Part shown: piece after piece, positions 8,682 to 17,231 of the stretch
Position numbering within the stretch: the stretch's first letter is position 1
Layout of the letters: the number at the start of each line of letters is the position of its first letter
Assembly: GCF_026738875.1 (NCBI RefSeq)
Contig: NZ_JAPQFJ010000001.1
Span: 186,001 to 250,000, forward strand
DNA from: Clostridium brassicae
Lineage (GTDB): Bacteria > Bacillota > Clostridia > Clostridiales > Clostridiaceae
Direction of reading: 5' to 3'
Length of the DNA stretch: 64,000 nt
Notes under the pieces: generated by a model
What the model was told of the DNA's origin: nothing
Seen by the model: the letters and a program-made list of their open reading frames with translations, nothing else
The model's database searches: none
Made by a program: the position numbers and the translations under genes

Positions 8682-9146
8682 TAATTATATTAAACCTCCT
8701 GATTTAAAAGGATAATTTTCAAGTAGTAAACAATGTAATATAAAGGGTTATGTAATTTTAGAATTATGTAAAAATTTTGCATAACTATAGTATAAACTAT
8801 TTAATGAAAATTAGGACATATGTCATATTAATATTAATTATTTATATGATAAGCTTTTATTTATTAACCAGTAAATAGTAATCAGATTTTAGTTTTTTGT
8901 AGCAATAGAAATCTGATTATAGGTGGTATGAGTTGCTGTAAAATATTAAATTTTCTATATAGGGTACTTCAACAAATGATTACTGAGGATTTGTTACTAG
9001 TTACTATGAAGTACTTGGAGTAGAAAGATAATAGCTAGTTTCTAAAATAGCTAAGTAAGTGCTTTGATGAACTTAGCCATTAGGGATTGTCTACTAAGTA
9101 TGGTTGATGGAATCTGGTACCTGGTTATTAAAAGAGGAGTGATAAG
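8682..9146. other. Divergent control region with a structured leader
   Basis: 465 bases between the YeiL-like gene and the transporter pair. It holds a 10-base palindrome GACATATGTC at 8815-8824 (possible Crp/Fnr-family operator) and three hairpins at 8880-8918, 8964-9014 and 9050-9077. I did not recognise a known riboswitch or T-box core. Confidence 0.55.
8880..9077 (+). ncRNA. Candidate structured 5' leader of the transporter operon
   Basis: Hairpin 1: AATCAGATTT/AAATCTGATT. Hairpin 2: GTACTTCA/TGAAGTAC enclosing AACAAAT/ATTTGTT. Hairpin 3: GCTAAGT/ACTTAGC. All arms are perfect, and the element ends about 70 bases before the first transporter gene. It has no T-tract and no recognised riboswitch class. 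Confidence 0.35.
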
Positions 9147-9569
9147 GTGTACAAGGTAAATGCTGTTTTTATAGGCTTATTAATTGCTATTATGGTAACA
9201 GTTAATGGTGTTTTATCTGGACATGTTGGGGATTATTTAGGAGTATTAATAATTCATATAGTAGGATTTGTATCAATAAGTTTAATTTTAATATTTAGAA
9301 AGAAAAAATTTGACCTAAAAAAAGATATTCCCATTTATTTGTTTAGCGGAGGAGCTGTTGGAGTTTTTTTAGTATCTTTTAATAACATATGTTTTAAAGA
9401 ATTAGGAGTATCTTTAACATTATCGTTAGGATTATTTGGACAATCAATTGCTTCAGTAATTATAGATCACTTTGGATTCTTAGGAATGGAAGTTAATAAA
9501 TTTAACAGTAAGAAAATAATAGGATTTATTTTAATATTAGTAGGATTGATTATAATGTTAGTATATTAG
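9147..9569 (+). CDS. DMT-family half-transporter (DUF606/YdcZ-like), first of a pair
   Basis: 140 residues with about five hydrophobic helices and a short basic loop after residue 50. The size and the glycine-rich helices (FSGGAVGVFLVSFNN) match the small YdcZ/DUF606 DMT proteins, which are thought to pair as antiparallel dimers. GTG start at 9147 with AGAGGAG seven bases upstream. A homologous half follows 12 bases downstream, so the two probably form a heterodimeric carrier. The position before adenosine deaminase suggests nucleosides or bases as cargo, but this is inference. Confidence 0.7.
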   Translation: MYKVNAVFIGLLIAIMVTVNGVLSGHVGDYLGVLIIHIVGFVSISLILIFRKKKFDLKKDIPIYLFSGGAVGVFLVSFNNICFKELGVSLTLSLGLFGQSIASVIIDHFGFLGMEVNKFNSKKIIGFILILVGLIIMLVY

Positions 9570-9581
9570 GAGGAAAAATAT

Positions 9582-10019
9582 GTGTTGTATGTAGTACTTG
9601 CATTAATAAGCGGATGCTTAGTTATTTTATCAATGGTAATTAATTCACATTTAGCAAAAAAGATAGGAATATTTCAAGGAACGTTTGTGAATTATTTAGT
9701 GGGACTATTATTTATTAGTATAATTTTGATTTTAAAAAATGAGTTTAGAAATTTATCTTTCAATATATTATCTTATATTCCATTTTGGGCTTATTTGGGC
9801 GGTTTAATAGGAGTAAGTGTTGTAGCAATATCAAATATTATAATACCTAAAATTCCAACCATTTATTCCACGTTACTTATTTTCTTGGGACAGCTTTTTA
9901 CAGGCATAGCTATAGATTATTGTAGAGGTAATTTAATTTCAAAAGGCAAAATAATTGGAGGGCTATTTATTATTGCAGGCTTAATATATAATTTTAATAT
10001 TGATAAACAGGAATCTTAA
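9582..10019 (+). CDS. DMT-family half-transporter (DUF606/YdcZ-like), second of a pair
   Basis: 145 residues, again about five helices. The helix GGLIGVSVVAISNIIIPKI corresponds to GGAVGVFLVSFNNICFKEL in its neighbour, which supports a duplication. GTG start at 9582 with AGGAGG eight bases upstream; the overlapping ATG at 9580 meets a stop after four codons. Co-transcribed with the preceding gene. Confidence 0.7.
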   Translation: MLYVVLALISGCLVILSMVINSHLAKKIGIFQGTFVNYLVGLLFISIILILKNEFRNLSFNILSYIPFWAYLGGLIGVSVVAISNIIIPKIPTIYSTLLIFLGQLFTGIAIDYCRGNLISKGKIIGGLFIIAGLIYNFNIDKQES

Positions 10020-10165
10020 CGTTAGATATAATTTTTACTCCATCAGAAGATCAGATGATGTTATACAGAGTCGTAACCATCCATAATCTCGTGGTATTAG
10101 GATGGATATGTATTAGATAAAGAGAAATTAATTTAAACTACTGTATTAGATAAGAGAGGGATATT

Positions 10166-11152
10166 ATGAAATTTTTAAATTTACCTAAAATTGAATTACA
10201 TTGCCATTTAGATGGAAGTGTTAGGCCAAAGACAGCTATTGATATAGCAAAAAAAGAAGGCATAAATATACCTAGTTTAGATGCTGATATAATTAAACAA
10301 ATGATGATTGCTCCATTAGAATGCGCTTCTCTAGACGAATATTTAGAGCGATTTGTATTGCCCTTAAAAGTAATGCAGTCAAAGGAAAGCTTGAGAAGAA
10401 TATCTTATGAACTTCTTGAAGATGCAGCTAAAGAAAATGTAAAATATATTGAAGTAAGATTTGCACCATTACTTCATACTGAAAAAGGGCTAAATGTTAA
10501 AGAGATAATAGAAAGTGTTTTAAAAGGAATAAAAGAGGCTGAGAAAAATTTCAATATTAAAGGGAATTTGATTCTATCATTTTTAAAACATATGTCACCG
10601 GATAGTATTTTTGATGTAATAGAACAGGGAAGAAATTTCATCGGAAATGGGGTGGTTGCAGTTGATTTATGCGGTTCTGAGGATAAAGGATTTTCTAAGA
10701 AATTTATAGAACCTATTGCTCTAGCTAGAGAGTATGGTTATAGAATAACAATTCATGCTGGTGAGACGGGAATAGGGGAAAATGTACTTGAAGCTGTGGA
10801 ACTTTTAGGAGCTGAAAGAATTGGACATGGTGTAGCTATAAGGGATTGTGCTAAAGCATACAATATTGTAAAGGAGAAAGGGATTATTCTTGAAATGTGT
10901 CCAACAAGTAATATTCAAACAAAGGCAGTCAATATATTTAAAGAGCATCCTATGTATGATTTCTATAAAGATGGAATAAAAGTAACTGTTAACACAGATA
11001 ATAGAACAGTGTCAAATACGATGTTAACCAATGAATGTGATATTTTATTTAATGAGTTTCATATAACTTATGAGGATTATAAGAGAATTTATAATGACAG
11101 TGTAGATGCTTGTTTTATTGATGATAAATTAAAGAAAAAACTTTATATTTAA
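10166..11152 (+). CDS. add: Adenosine deaminase
   Basis: 328 residues, a normal length. Zinc and catalytic motifs are intact: ELHCHLDGS with H12 and H14, HAGETG with the zinc His and catalytic Glu, RIGHGV, and NTDNRTVS with the catalytic Asp. The enzyme deaminates adenosine (and deoxyadenosine) to inosine and ammonia in the cytoplasm. It lies 146 bases downstream of the transporter pair, and the gap contains short hairpins but no clear terminator, so read-through from the upstream promoter is likely. A terminator follows the gene. Confidence 0.95.
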   Translation: MKFLNLPKIELHCHLDGSVRPKTAIDIAKKEGINIPSLDADIIKQMMIAPLECASLDEYLERFVLPLKVMQSKESLRRISYELLEDAAKENVKYIEVRFAPLLHTEKGLNVKEIIESVLKGIKEAEKNFNIKGNLILSFLKHMSPDSIFDVIEQGRNFIGNGVVAVDLCGSEDKGFSKKFIEPIALAREYGYRITIHAGETGIGENVLEAVELLGAERIGHGVAIRDCAKAYNIVKEKGIILEMCPTSNIQTKAVNIFKEHPMYDFYKDGIKVTVNTDNRTVSNTMLTNECDILFNEFHITYEDYKRIYNDSVDACFIDDKLKKKLYI

Positions 11153-11229
11153 ATAAATGAAGATATTTTAGAATGATATATAGGATATTGATTTGTATAA
11201 AACTAAATAGAAAATTTCGGTAAAAACAG

Positions 11230-11266
11230 GATTATAACTTAATCAAAAGGTTATAGTCTTATTTTT
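11230..11266 (+). terminator. Rho-independent terminator after add
   Basis: GATTATAAC / GTTATAGTC arms (one G-U pair) with an 11-base loop, followed by TTATTTTTTT. Confidence 0.8.
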
Positions 11267-11396
11267 TTGTATACAACAAATTGTTTAACCGATACAAATG
11301 AATAGAATATTAAGAGAATTATGATTACTCAATAGAAAAGATGTAATAAGAAAGATAAACATAATTGTCAGGTATTTATTGGTCTAATTAATATAT

Positions 11397-11435
11397 TTTA
11401 CAACAAACAACCTCTATGATATAATTAGGTTGTTT
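11397..11435 (+). promoter_or_regulatory. Promoter with operator-like inverted repeat, BCCT gene
   Basis: TTTACA at 11397-11402, a 17-base spacer, TATAAT at 11420-11425. Perfect arms AAACAACCT (11405-11413) and AGGTTGTTT (11427-11435) straddle the -10 box, which is typical of a repressor site. Confidence 0.7.
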
Positions 11436-11492
11436 AAAGTTACACTTTCATATTAACATATAAGTTGTCACTTGGTCAAAGGGGGAGATTTA

Positions 11493-13034
11493 GTGATTGG
11501 TTTAATAGATAAGATTAAAAGGGAAAGAGTATTTTATATTTCAAGTATTAGTTTAGTAGGTATATTAATTTATGCATTTTTTAATATAAATACTTTTCAA
11601 GCAGGTTTAAATAAAGCACTCAATTTTTTACTCAACAAATGCTATTGGTTTTATTCTGCAGTTATGTTAAGTTTTTTTATATTTTGTGTATATCTTATAG
11701 TAAGCAAATATGGAAAAATAAGATTAGGTGGAGATAATGAAAAGCCTGAGTATAAGTTTATATCTTGGCTCGCAATGCTTTTCTGTGCAGGAATGGGGAT
11801 GGGACTTGTTTTTTGGTCTATATCAGAACCATTAATGCATTATACAAATCCTCTTAAAGGTCAGCCTTTTACTGAGGAAGCAAAAAGGTTTGCTCTAGGA
11901 AAGTCATTTTTACATTGGGGTACTGCAGCTTGGGCATGTTACGCAATTCTTGCACTAATATTAGCATATATGCAGTTTAGAAAAGGGAAGCCTGCTTTAA
12001 TGAGCAGTGCTTTAATACCTCTTATAGGAGAAAAAAGAGCTAAAGGGTGGCTTGGAAATTTAATAGATATATTAACTATTTTTACTACTGTAGCAGGAGT
12101 TATCACTTCACTTGGACTCGGAACTTTGCAAATCAATGCAGGGCTTAATTTTTTATTTAATATTCCGGAAAATATAAAGGTAAAATTAATATTGATAGTT
12201 ATAGTAACTATTTGCTATATGACTTCAGCTATTTTAGGAATTAATAAAGGGATAAAAATTTTATCTGATACTAATCTATTTATAGCGGCTTTGGTTATTA
12301 TGCTTACGATAGTTGTAGGACCTACATCACATATGATAGAAAATCTATTTATAGGTTTAGGTGAATATGGAAAAGAAATTTTAACTACTAATAATAATAT
12401 ATTTTTACATGGTGATTGGTATAATAAATGGACTTTATTTTACTGGGCATGGTGGATAGCATGGGCTCCGCCAGTAGGAATATTTATAGCCAGAATTTCA
12501 AGAGGAAGAACTATAAGAGAATTTTTGCTAGGAGTATTGATAGTACCATCTTTATTATGCTTCGTATGGTTTACTGTATTTGGAACTATGGGATTTAATG
12601 TAGGAAGTTCATTAGCATTAGAAGCAGTTAAAAATACACAAACAACATTTTTTATTATTATAAGTAAGTATCCTTTGGGATTTTTAATATGTAGTTTGGT
12701 CATGATTTTATCAATGATATTTTTTGTAACTTCAGCAGACTCTTTTACTTTCGTTTTAGGAATGCTTTCTTCAAATGGAGATTTAAATCCTAAGAGTTCA
12801 AAGAAGATTATATGGGGAATAATTCAAGGTGCTTTAACTGTAGTATTCTTATTAGCAGGAGGTCTGGAAATGGTGCAGACAGCTTCTGTAGTAGCTGCTT
12901 TTCCTTTTGCCTTTGTAATGATATTTTCTATGATTTCTTTCAAGAAAAGTCTAAAAGAAGAAGAAGAGGCGGTATTAAGAGATAAGGTTGTAAAAGAAGT
13001 TGCAATAGGACTGAAACAGAAGACAATGGAATAA
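11493..13034 (+). CDS. BCCT family betaine/carnitine/choline transporter
   Basis: 513 residues, about twelve membrane helices. The family signature is plain: MGMGLVFWSISEPLMHY and the YWAWWIAWAPPVGIFIARIS segment with its aromatic substrate box. GTG start at 11493 with GGGGGAG five bases upstream; a TTG at 11472 would put the ribosome site inside the gene. BCCT proteins take up quaternary ammonium compounds with Na+ or H+, or exchange them. The C-terminus is short and basic, so osmosensing by a long tail is unlikely. Ends at a bidirectional terminator. Confidence 0.9.
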   Translation: MIGLIDKIKRERVFYISSISLVGILIYAFFNINTFQAGLNKALNFLLNKCYWFYSAVMLSFFIFCVYLIVSKYGKIRLGGDNEKPEYKFISWLAMLFCAGMGMGLVFWSISEPLMHYTNPLKGQPFTEEAKRFALGKSFLHWGTAAWACYAILALILAYMQFRKGKPALMSSALIPLIGEKRAKGWLGNLIDILTIFTTVAGVITSLGLGTLQINAGLNFLFNIPENIKVKLILIVIVTICYMTSAILGINKGIKILSDTNLFIAALVIMLTIVVGPTSHMIENLFIGLGEYGKEILTTNNNIFLHGDWYNKWTLFYWAWWIAWAPPVGIFIARISRGRTIREFLLGVLIVPSLLCFVWFTVFGTMGFNVGSSLALEAVKNTQTTFFIIISKYPLGFLICSLVMILSMIFFVTSADSFTFVLGMLSSNGDLNPKSSKKIIWGIIQGALTVVFLLAGGLEMVQTASVVAAFPFAFVMIFSMISFKKSLKEEEEAVLRDKVVKEVAIGLKQKTME

Positions 13035-13181
13035 TGTAATTATGCAACATTGTGAATAAAAATAAAAGAATATTAGTAATGAGTTTCAAATTTAAAATAG
13101 CATAATACATGATATTCATATTGAAAATTTAATATATAAGAATTTATTTTCAGATAAGTTTTAGAATTTTAGGGATTTATT

Positions 13182-13223
13182 AAGCGTAGCTTATGGAGAT
13201 TTTTAATCTACAAAGCTACGCTT
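13182..13223. terminator. Bidirectional terminator
   Basis: Perfect 11-base arms AAGCGTAGCTT / AAGCTACGCTT with a 20-base loop, between the convergent BCCT and XRE-cupin genes. A T-rich run follows on the plus strand. Confidence 0.75.
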
Positions 13224-13292
13224 TAGTTTTGTAATTTAGAAAGAAAAAATGTATTAGTAAAAGGTATATGTTAGAAATTATATAAGTAGCAT

Positions 13293-13847
13293 TTAAAAGT
13301 ATGGAGGAGTAATTGCAAATATAACATGTGCATCTTTATCATAAGAGTTTTCCCACTTATGCTTTACATTTGGAGGGATTTTTATGCTATCTCCAGTATC
13401 CAATATAATTAAATTTCCATCTATATATATATTAGTTTTACCACTTAAAACAAAGGCTATTTCCTCTCCTTCGTGTCCCATCGCATCTTCAGAAGAACAA
13501 GAACCAGGGGTTAATTTCATTAATAAAGCTTCAAGTTTACCACTTAAATCAGGGCATAACAATTCATAGGAAAGATCCTTGCTTTGAGGAAATATAAGTC
13601 TTTTTCGTTCATCGGCTCTTACAACTAACTCATCTGTGTTAATTGAGTCCATGAAAAAATGAAATAGAGGAACTTGTAGAGCTTTTGAAATAATTTTTAG
13701 GGTATTGATAGAAGGGTTAGCAATACCTCTTTCAATTTGACTTAACAGGGAAGGTGTAACTTGTGCTAATTCGGCTAATTCCCTTATAGTTAAATTTTTA
13801 GCTTTTCTGTATTCAAGTAATTTTTGTCCTATATTTATATCACTCAT
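13293..13847 (-). CDS. XRE family regulator with C-terminal cupin domain
   Basis: 184 residues. HTH_3 domain at about 8-65 (LTIRELAELAQVTPSLLSQIERG) and a cupin barrel at about 105-180 (GHEGEEIAFVLSGK, IPPNVKHKWEN). This architecture usually senses a small amino-acid-type or sugar ligand and controls an adjacent catabolic or transport operon. It is divergent from the D-serine transport and degradation genes, so D-serine or a related compound is the likely inducer. AAGGAG precedes the ATG by eleven bases. Confidence 0.85.
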   Translation of the reverse strand: MSDINIGQKLLEYRKAKNLTIRELAELAQVTPSLLSQIERGIANPSINTLKIISKALQVPLFHFFMDSINTDELVVRADERKRLIFPQSKDLSYELLCPDLSGKLEALLMKLTPGSCSSEDAMGHEGEEIAFVLSGKTNIYIDGNLIILDTGDSIKIPPNVKHKWENSYDKDAHVIFAITPPYF

Positions 13848-14342
13848 TTTGCTTAGGTCTCCTTTAATTGTGTTAATGAAAATAATTATACCACAAATTT
13901 AAATTATTTTTAACGATTACTAAAAAAGAAATTAAATTTAATTGAACATAAATAAAATTTAAGGATATTAAAAAATATATTAATTAAATATGATTTAATT
14001 TTGTTAAATTGTATTGACATTAATAAATATAACTGTTAAATTATATTTAAATAAATCAATTAAAATTAAATTATATTTAAAAACATAAAAACAGGTTATA
14101 ATATATTTTTAAATATAATTTTACAAATCTAAGTAAACGTTTAATAACACTTATAATACATAAATAATTTTCAAATTTTTTAATTACATGAAAAATAAAT
14201 TATTGCTATTAACATGGATTTTATATTAGCTTTTGTGTAGTTACTTATCTTTTATTTAAGGGATATATTTAGGAGCTCCAATATAAAACCTTATTTATAA
14301 GAGAGTTAAATACTCAATATAAATTAATAAGGAGAGATATAC
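13848..14342. other. Divergent control region of the D-serine module
   Basis: Very AT-rich, no coding signal. Contains a promoter candidate (TTGACA at 14014-14019, 17 bases, TAAATT at 14037-14042) and repeated operator-like sequences listed separately. Confidence 0.6.
14036..14121. promoter_or_regulatory. Repeated near-palindromic operator candidates
   Basis: TTAAATTATATTTAAA occurs at 14036-14051 and again at 14066-14081, exactly 30 bases apart, and a reversed partial copy lies near 14108-14121. The spacing is about three helical turns. Base composition makes chance repeats more likely here, so confidence is limited. Confidence 0.4.
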
Positions 14343-15707
14343 ATGAATTTAACATCACTATTGATAGTAGCAGTAGTACTTAGTATTTCTACTTTAGTTT
14401 TATTAGTAATCAAAGCTAAGATTCATCCTTTTTTTTCAATAATGGCAGCAACTTTTGTTTTTGCTTTATTTTCAAGAATGGGAGCCGATAAGGCTTTAGA
14501 GGCTTTTAGTAGTGGATTGGGAGATACTGTAGCTGGTATAGGTATTGTAATTGCTATAGGTACTGTTACAGGAGTTCTTCTTGAGAAATGTGGAGCAGCT
14601 GAGTCTATGGCAAAAGCTATATTAAGAATAACAGGGAAAAAATATGCAGCATTAGGTTTAGCAATAACAGGTTTTTTCGTTTCTATTCCAGTGTTTTGTG
14701 ATTCAGCATTTGTTATATTAGCACCTATTGCTAAAAGGTTGAGTAAGGACACAAAAACAAGCATGACAACAATGGCGGTGGCACTTGCAATGGGACTGCA
14801 CACAACACATATGCTTTTGCCACCTACACCAGGACCATTAGCTGTATCCGGGATAGTAGGAGCAGATTTGGGATTAGTAATTGGCATTGGTTTTATTATT
14901 GCTATACCAGTTATGCTTGCTGGGTATATTGTAGCTAAAAAATTTGGTTCAAAACCCCAATTTGAATATTTCATCTCTGATGATGAATTTACGGAATTTA
15001 TAGATGAAGAAAATAAAAATATTCCAAGTACAATAGAAGCATTTATCCCTATATTAGTTCCTAGTATATTGATGATTATAAAAACAGTAGTTGATTTTAA
15101 ATATAAAGATTTAGAAACTAATGGATTTGTAAAATTTGTACAGTTTATTGGTGTACCTATAATTGCCCTATTAATAGGAATGTTATTAGCATTAAAAACC
15201 TATAGAAAGCTAAGGCCTAATGATAATACAGTTTGTTCTTTTGAAGGAGAATTTGGAGAAGCTTTAAAAACCGCAGGACAGATTGTACTTATAGTAGGCG
15301 CAGGGGGGGCTTTTGGTGGAGTATTAAAGGCATCACCACTAAAGGAGTTATTAGTATCTACTTTTTCGAGTATGAACATAGGAATATTTGCACCATTTAT
15401 AATAGGGGCTATATTTAGGACAGCAATAGGTTCAGGAACAGTTGCCATGATTACAGCAGCTACTATTTTAACCCCTATGATAGATGCTCTCGGATTTGGA
15501 TCTCCATTAGGAAGAGTGGTTGCTATGATTGCATGTGCTGCAGGGGGATTCATGGTATTCCATGGAAATGATGATTTTTTCTGGGTAGTTACATCTACAT
15601 CAGAAATGGAGCCTTCAAAGGCATATAAAATACTTCCTTTAGCTAGTATATTCCAATCCATTACTGCATTAGCATGTGCATTTATACTTCAAATGATTTT
15701 GTTGTAA
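14343..15707 (+). CDS. GntP family permease, DsdX-like
   Basis: 454 residues, about twelve helices. GntP landmarks: IHPFFSIMAATFVFAL, VIAIGTVTGVLLEKCGAAE, VFCDSAFVILAPIAK and LPPTPGPLAVSGIVGADLG. The family carries gluconate and related acids; DsdX members carry D-serine. The next gene, dsdA, makes D-serine the best guess. ATG at 14343 with AAGGAGAG upstream. It leads a three-gene operon with dsdA (49 bases) and the DSD1-like gene (101 bases). Confidence 0.85.
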   Translation: MNLTSLLIVAVVLSISTLVLLVIKAKIHPFFSIMAATFVFALFSRMGADKALEAFSSGLGDTVAGIGIVIAIGTVTGVLLEKCGAAESMAKAILRITGKKYAALGLAITGFFVSIPVFCDSAFVILAPIAKRLSKDTKTSMTTMAVALAMGLHTTHMLLPPTPGPLAVSGIVGADLGLVIGIGFIIAIPVMLAGYIVAKKFGSKPQFEYFISDDEFTEFIDEENKNIPSTIEAFIPILVPSILMIIKTVVDFKYKDLETNGFVKFVQFIGVPIIALLIGMLLALKTYRKLRPNDNTVCSFEGEFGEALKTAGQIVLIVGAGGAFGGVLKASPLKELLVSTFSSMNIGIFAPFIIGAIFRTAIGSGTVAMITAATILTPMIDALGFGSPLGRVVAMIACAAGGFMVFHGNDDFFWVVTSTSEMEPSKAYKILPLASIFQSITALACAFILQMILL

Positions 15708-15756
15708 TTATTATAATTTATTAAAATAAAAACATATTAGAAAAGAGGTAATTTAC

Positions 15757-17130
15757 ATGAGAAATAGGGAAATATTAAATAAAAATATAGATGAGTGGAT
15801 TAAAGAGTTCCCATTAATTAAAGAGGTAGTTGACACAAAAATGGTATTTTGGACAAATCCAAAGTATAATAGTTTTGAAGAAGCAATTAAAAAGGTTTCA
15901 CTAAATGAAAAAGATGTGGAAGATGCAGAAAAGAGACTAGAAAGGTTTGCTCCATTTATAGCTAAACATTTTCCTGAGACAGAGATATTAAATGGGCTTA
16001 TAGAATCACCTATAGTTCGTATCCCCAAAATGGAGAAAGCTTTAGAAAATATGTTTTGCCAAGAAATATTAGGGGACATGCTTTTAAAAATGGATAGTCA
16101 TCTTGCAATTGCTGGTTCTATAAAAGCTAGGGGAGGAATTTATGAGGTATTAAAGCACACAGAAGATTTGGCATTAGAGCATGGATTAATAACTTTAGAA
16201 GAGGATTATTCCAAACTTGCCAATGAAAAACACAGAGAGTTTTTTAGTAAGTATACTGTGCAGGTAGGTTCTACTGGAAATTTAGGTATGAGTATAGGAA
16301 TTATGAGTGCAAAAATAGGATTTAAAGTTATTGTTCATATGTCATCAGATGCAAAACAATGGAAAAAGGATTTATTAAGAAGTAGAGGGGTTATAGTTAA
16401 AGAATATGAATCTGATTATAGTAAGGCAGTAGAGGAAGGAAGAAAGCTTTCAGATGCTGATCCAATGAGTTATTTTGTTGACGATGAAAACTCACGAAAT
16501 TTATTTTTGGGGTATTGTGTAGCAGCGGGAAGACTTAAAAAACAATTAGAAGGAATGAATATATTTATAGATAAAGAACATCCTTTATTTGTGTATCTTC
16601 CTTGTGGGGTTGGCGGAGGTCCAGGCGGTGTTGCCTTTGGATTAAAGTTAGCATTTAAAGATAATGTACATTGTTTCTTTGTTGAACCAACTCATTCGCC
16701 ATGTATGCTTCTTGGTATGATGACAGGAAAACATCAGCAAATATGTGTACAGGATTTTGGAATTGACAATATAACGGAAGCAGATGGTCTTGCTGTAGGA
16801 AGACCATCCGGATTTGTAGGCAATACGCTAGAGGAGTTGTTAAGTGGTATTTATACTATAGAAGATAATAAGTTATATGTATTATTAAGTAAGTTAATTG
16901 ATACAGAAGGAGTTAAATTAGAACCATCAGCTTGTGCAGGACTTATGGGACCGGTTAATTTATTAAAAAATGAAGTTAAAGTAAAATATTTAAACAAAAA
17001 TAATATTTTTGATAATATGGAAAATTCATATCACGTTGTTTGGGCTACTGGTGGTAGTATGGTGCCAGATGATATAATGAATGATTACTATAATAAGGGT
17101 AAAGAGTTAATAGAATCAATGATACAATAG
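15757..17130 (+). CDS. dsdA: D-serine ammonia-lyase (D-serine dehydratase)
   Basis: 457 residues, full length. Fold-type II PLP enzyme: the Schiff-base lysine is K123 in [11 protein letters not shown], and the phosphate loop is CGVGGGPGG. The start sequence and the VGSTGNLG segment fit DsdA. It converts D-serine to pyruvate and ammonia. ATG with AGAGGT upstream. Lies between the DsdX-like permease and a second, unrelated PLP enzyme likely to act on the same or similar D-amino acids. Confidence 0.92.
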   Translation: MRNREILNKNIDEWIKEFPLIKEVVDTKMVFWTNPKYNSFEEAIKKVSLNEKDVEDAEKRLERFAPFIAKHFPETEILNGLIESPIVRIPKMEKALENMFCQEILGDMLLKMDSHLAIAGSIKARGGIYEVLKHTEDLALEHGLITLEEDYSKLANEKHREFFSKYTVQVGSTGNLGMSIGIMSAKIGFKVIVHMSSDAKQWKKDLLRSRGVIVKEYESDYSKAVEEGRKLSDADPMSYFVDDENSRNLFLGYCVAAGRLKKQLEGMNIFIDKEHPLFVYLPCGVGGGPGGVAFGLKLAFKDNVHCFFVEPTHSPCMLLGMMTGKHQQICVQDFGIDNITEADGLAVGRPSGFVGNTLEELLSGIYTIEDNKLYVLLSKLIDTEGVKLEPSACAGLMGPVNLLKNEVKVKYLNKNNIFDNMENSYHVVWATGGSMVPDDIMNDYYNKGKELIESMIQ

Positions 17131-17231
17131 AGTGAATAATTTATTAGGGTTATTAAAGTAGGTTTTAAGAGAATATAAAAAACAATGCCTTTGAAACAAA
17201 TCTAAAAAATAGAATTGGAGGGATACTAGAA

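Larger units (their letters stand above)
11153..11492. other. Intergenic region between add and the BCCT gene
   Basis: Contains the add terminator (11230-11266), then AT-rich DNA, then a strong promoter with flanking inverted repeats (11397-11435). No coding signal was seen. Confidence 0.7.

Noticed and set aside
8963-9125. T-box or lysine/purine riboswitch in the leader of the transporter pair
   Set aside because: TGGTACC near 9115 recalls a T-box, but the GGGTGG...CCGCG core and stem I motifs are absent; purine riboswitch core bases are also absent.
14423-14974. 183-codon minus-strand frame inside the GntP/DsdX gene
   Set aside because: Antisense shadow of a clear transporter gene; no start signals.
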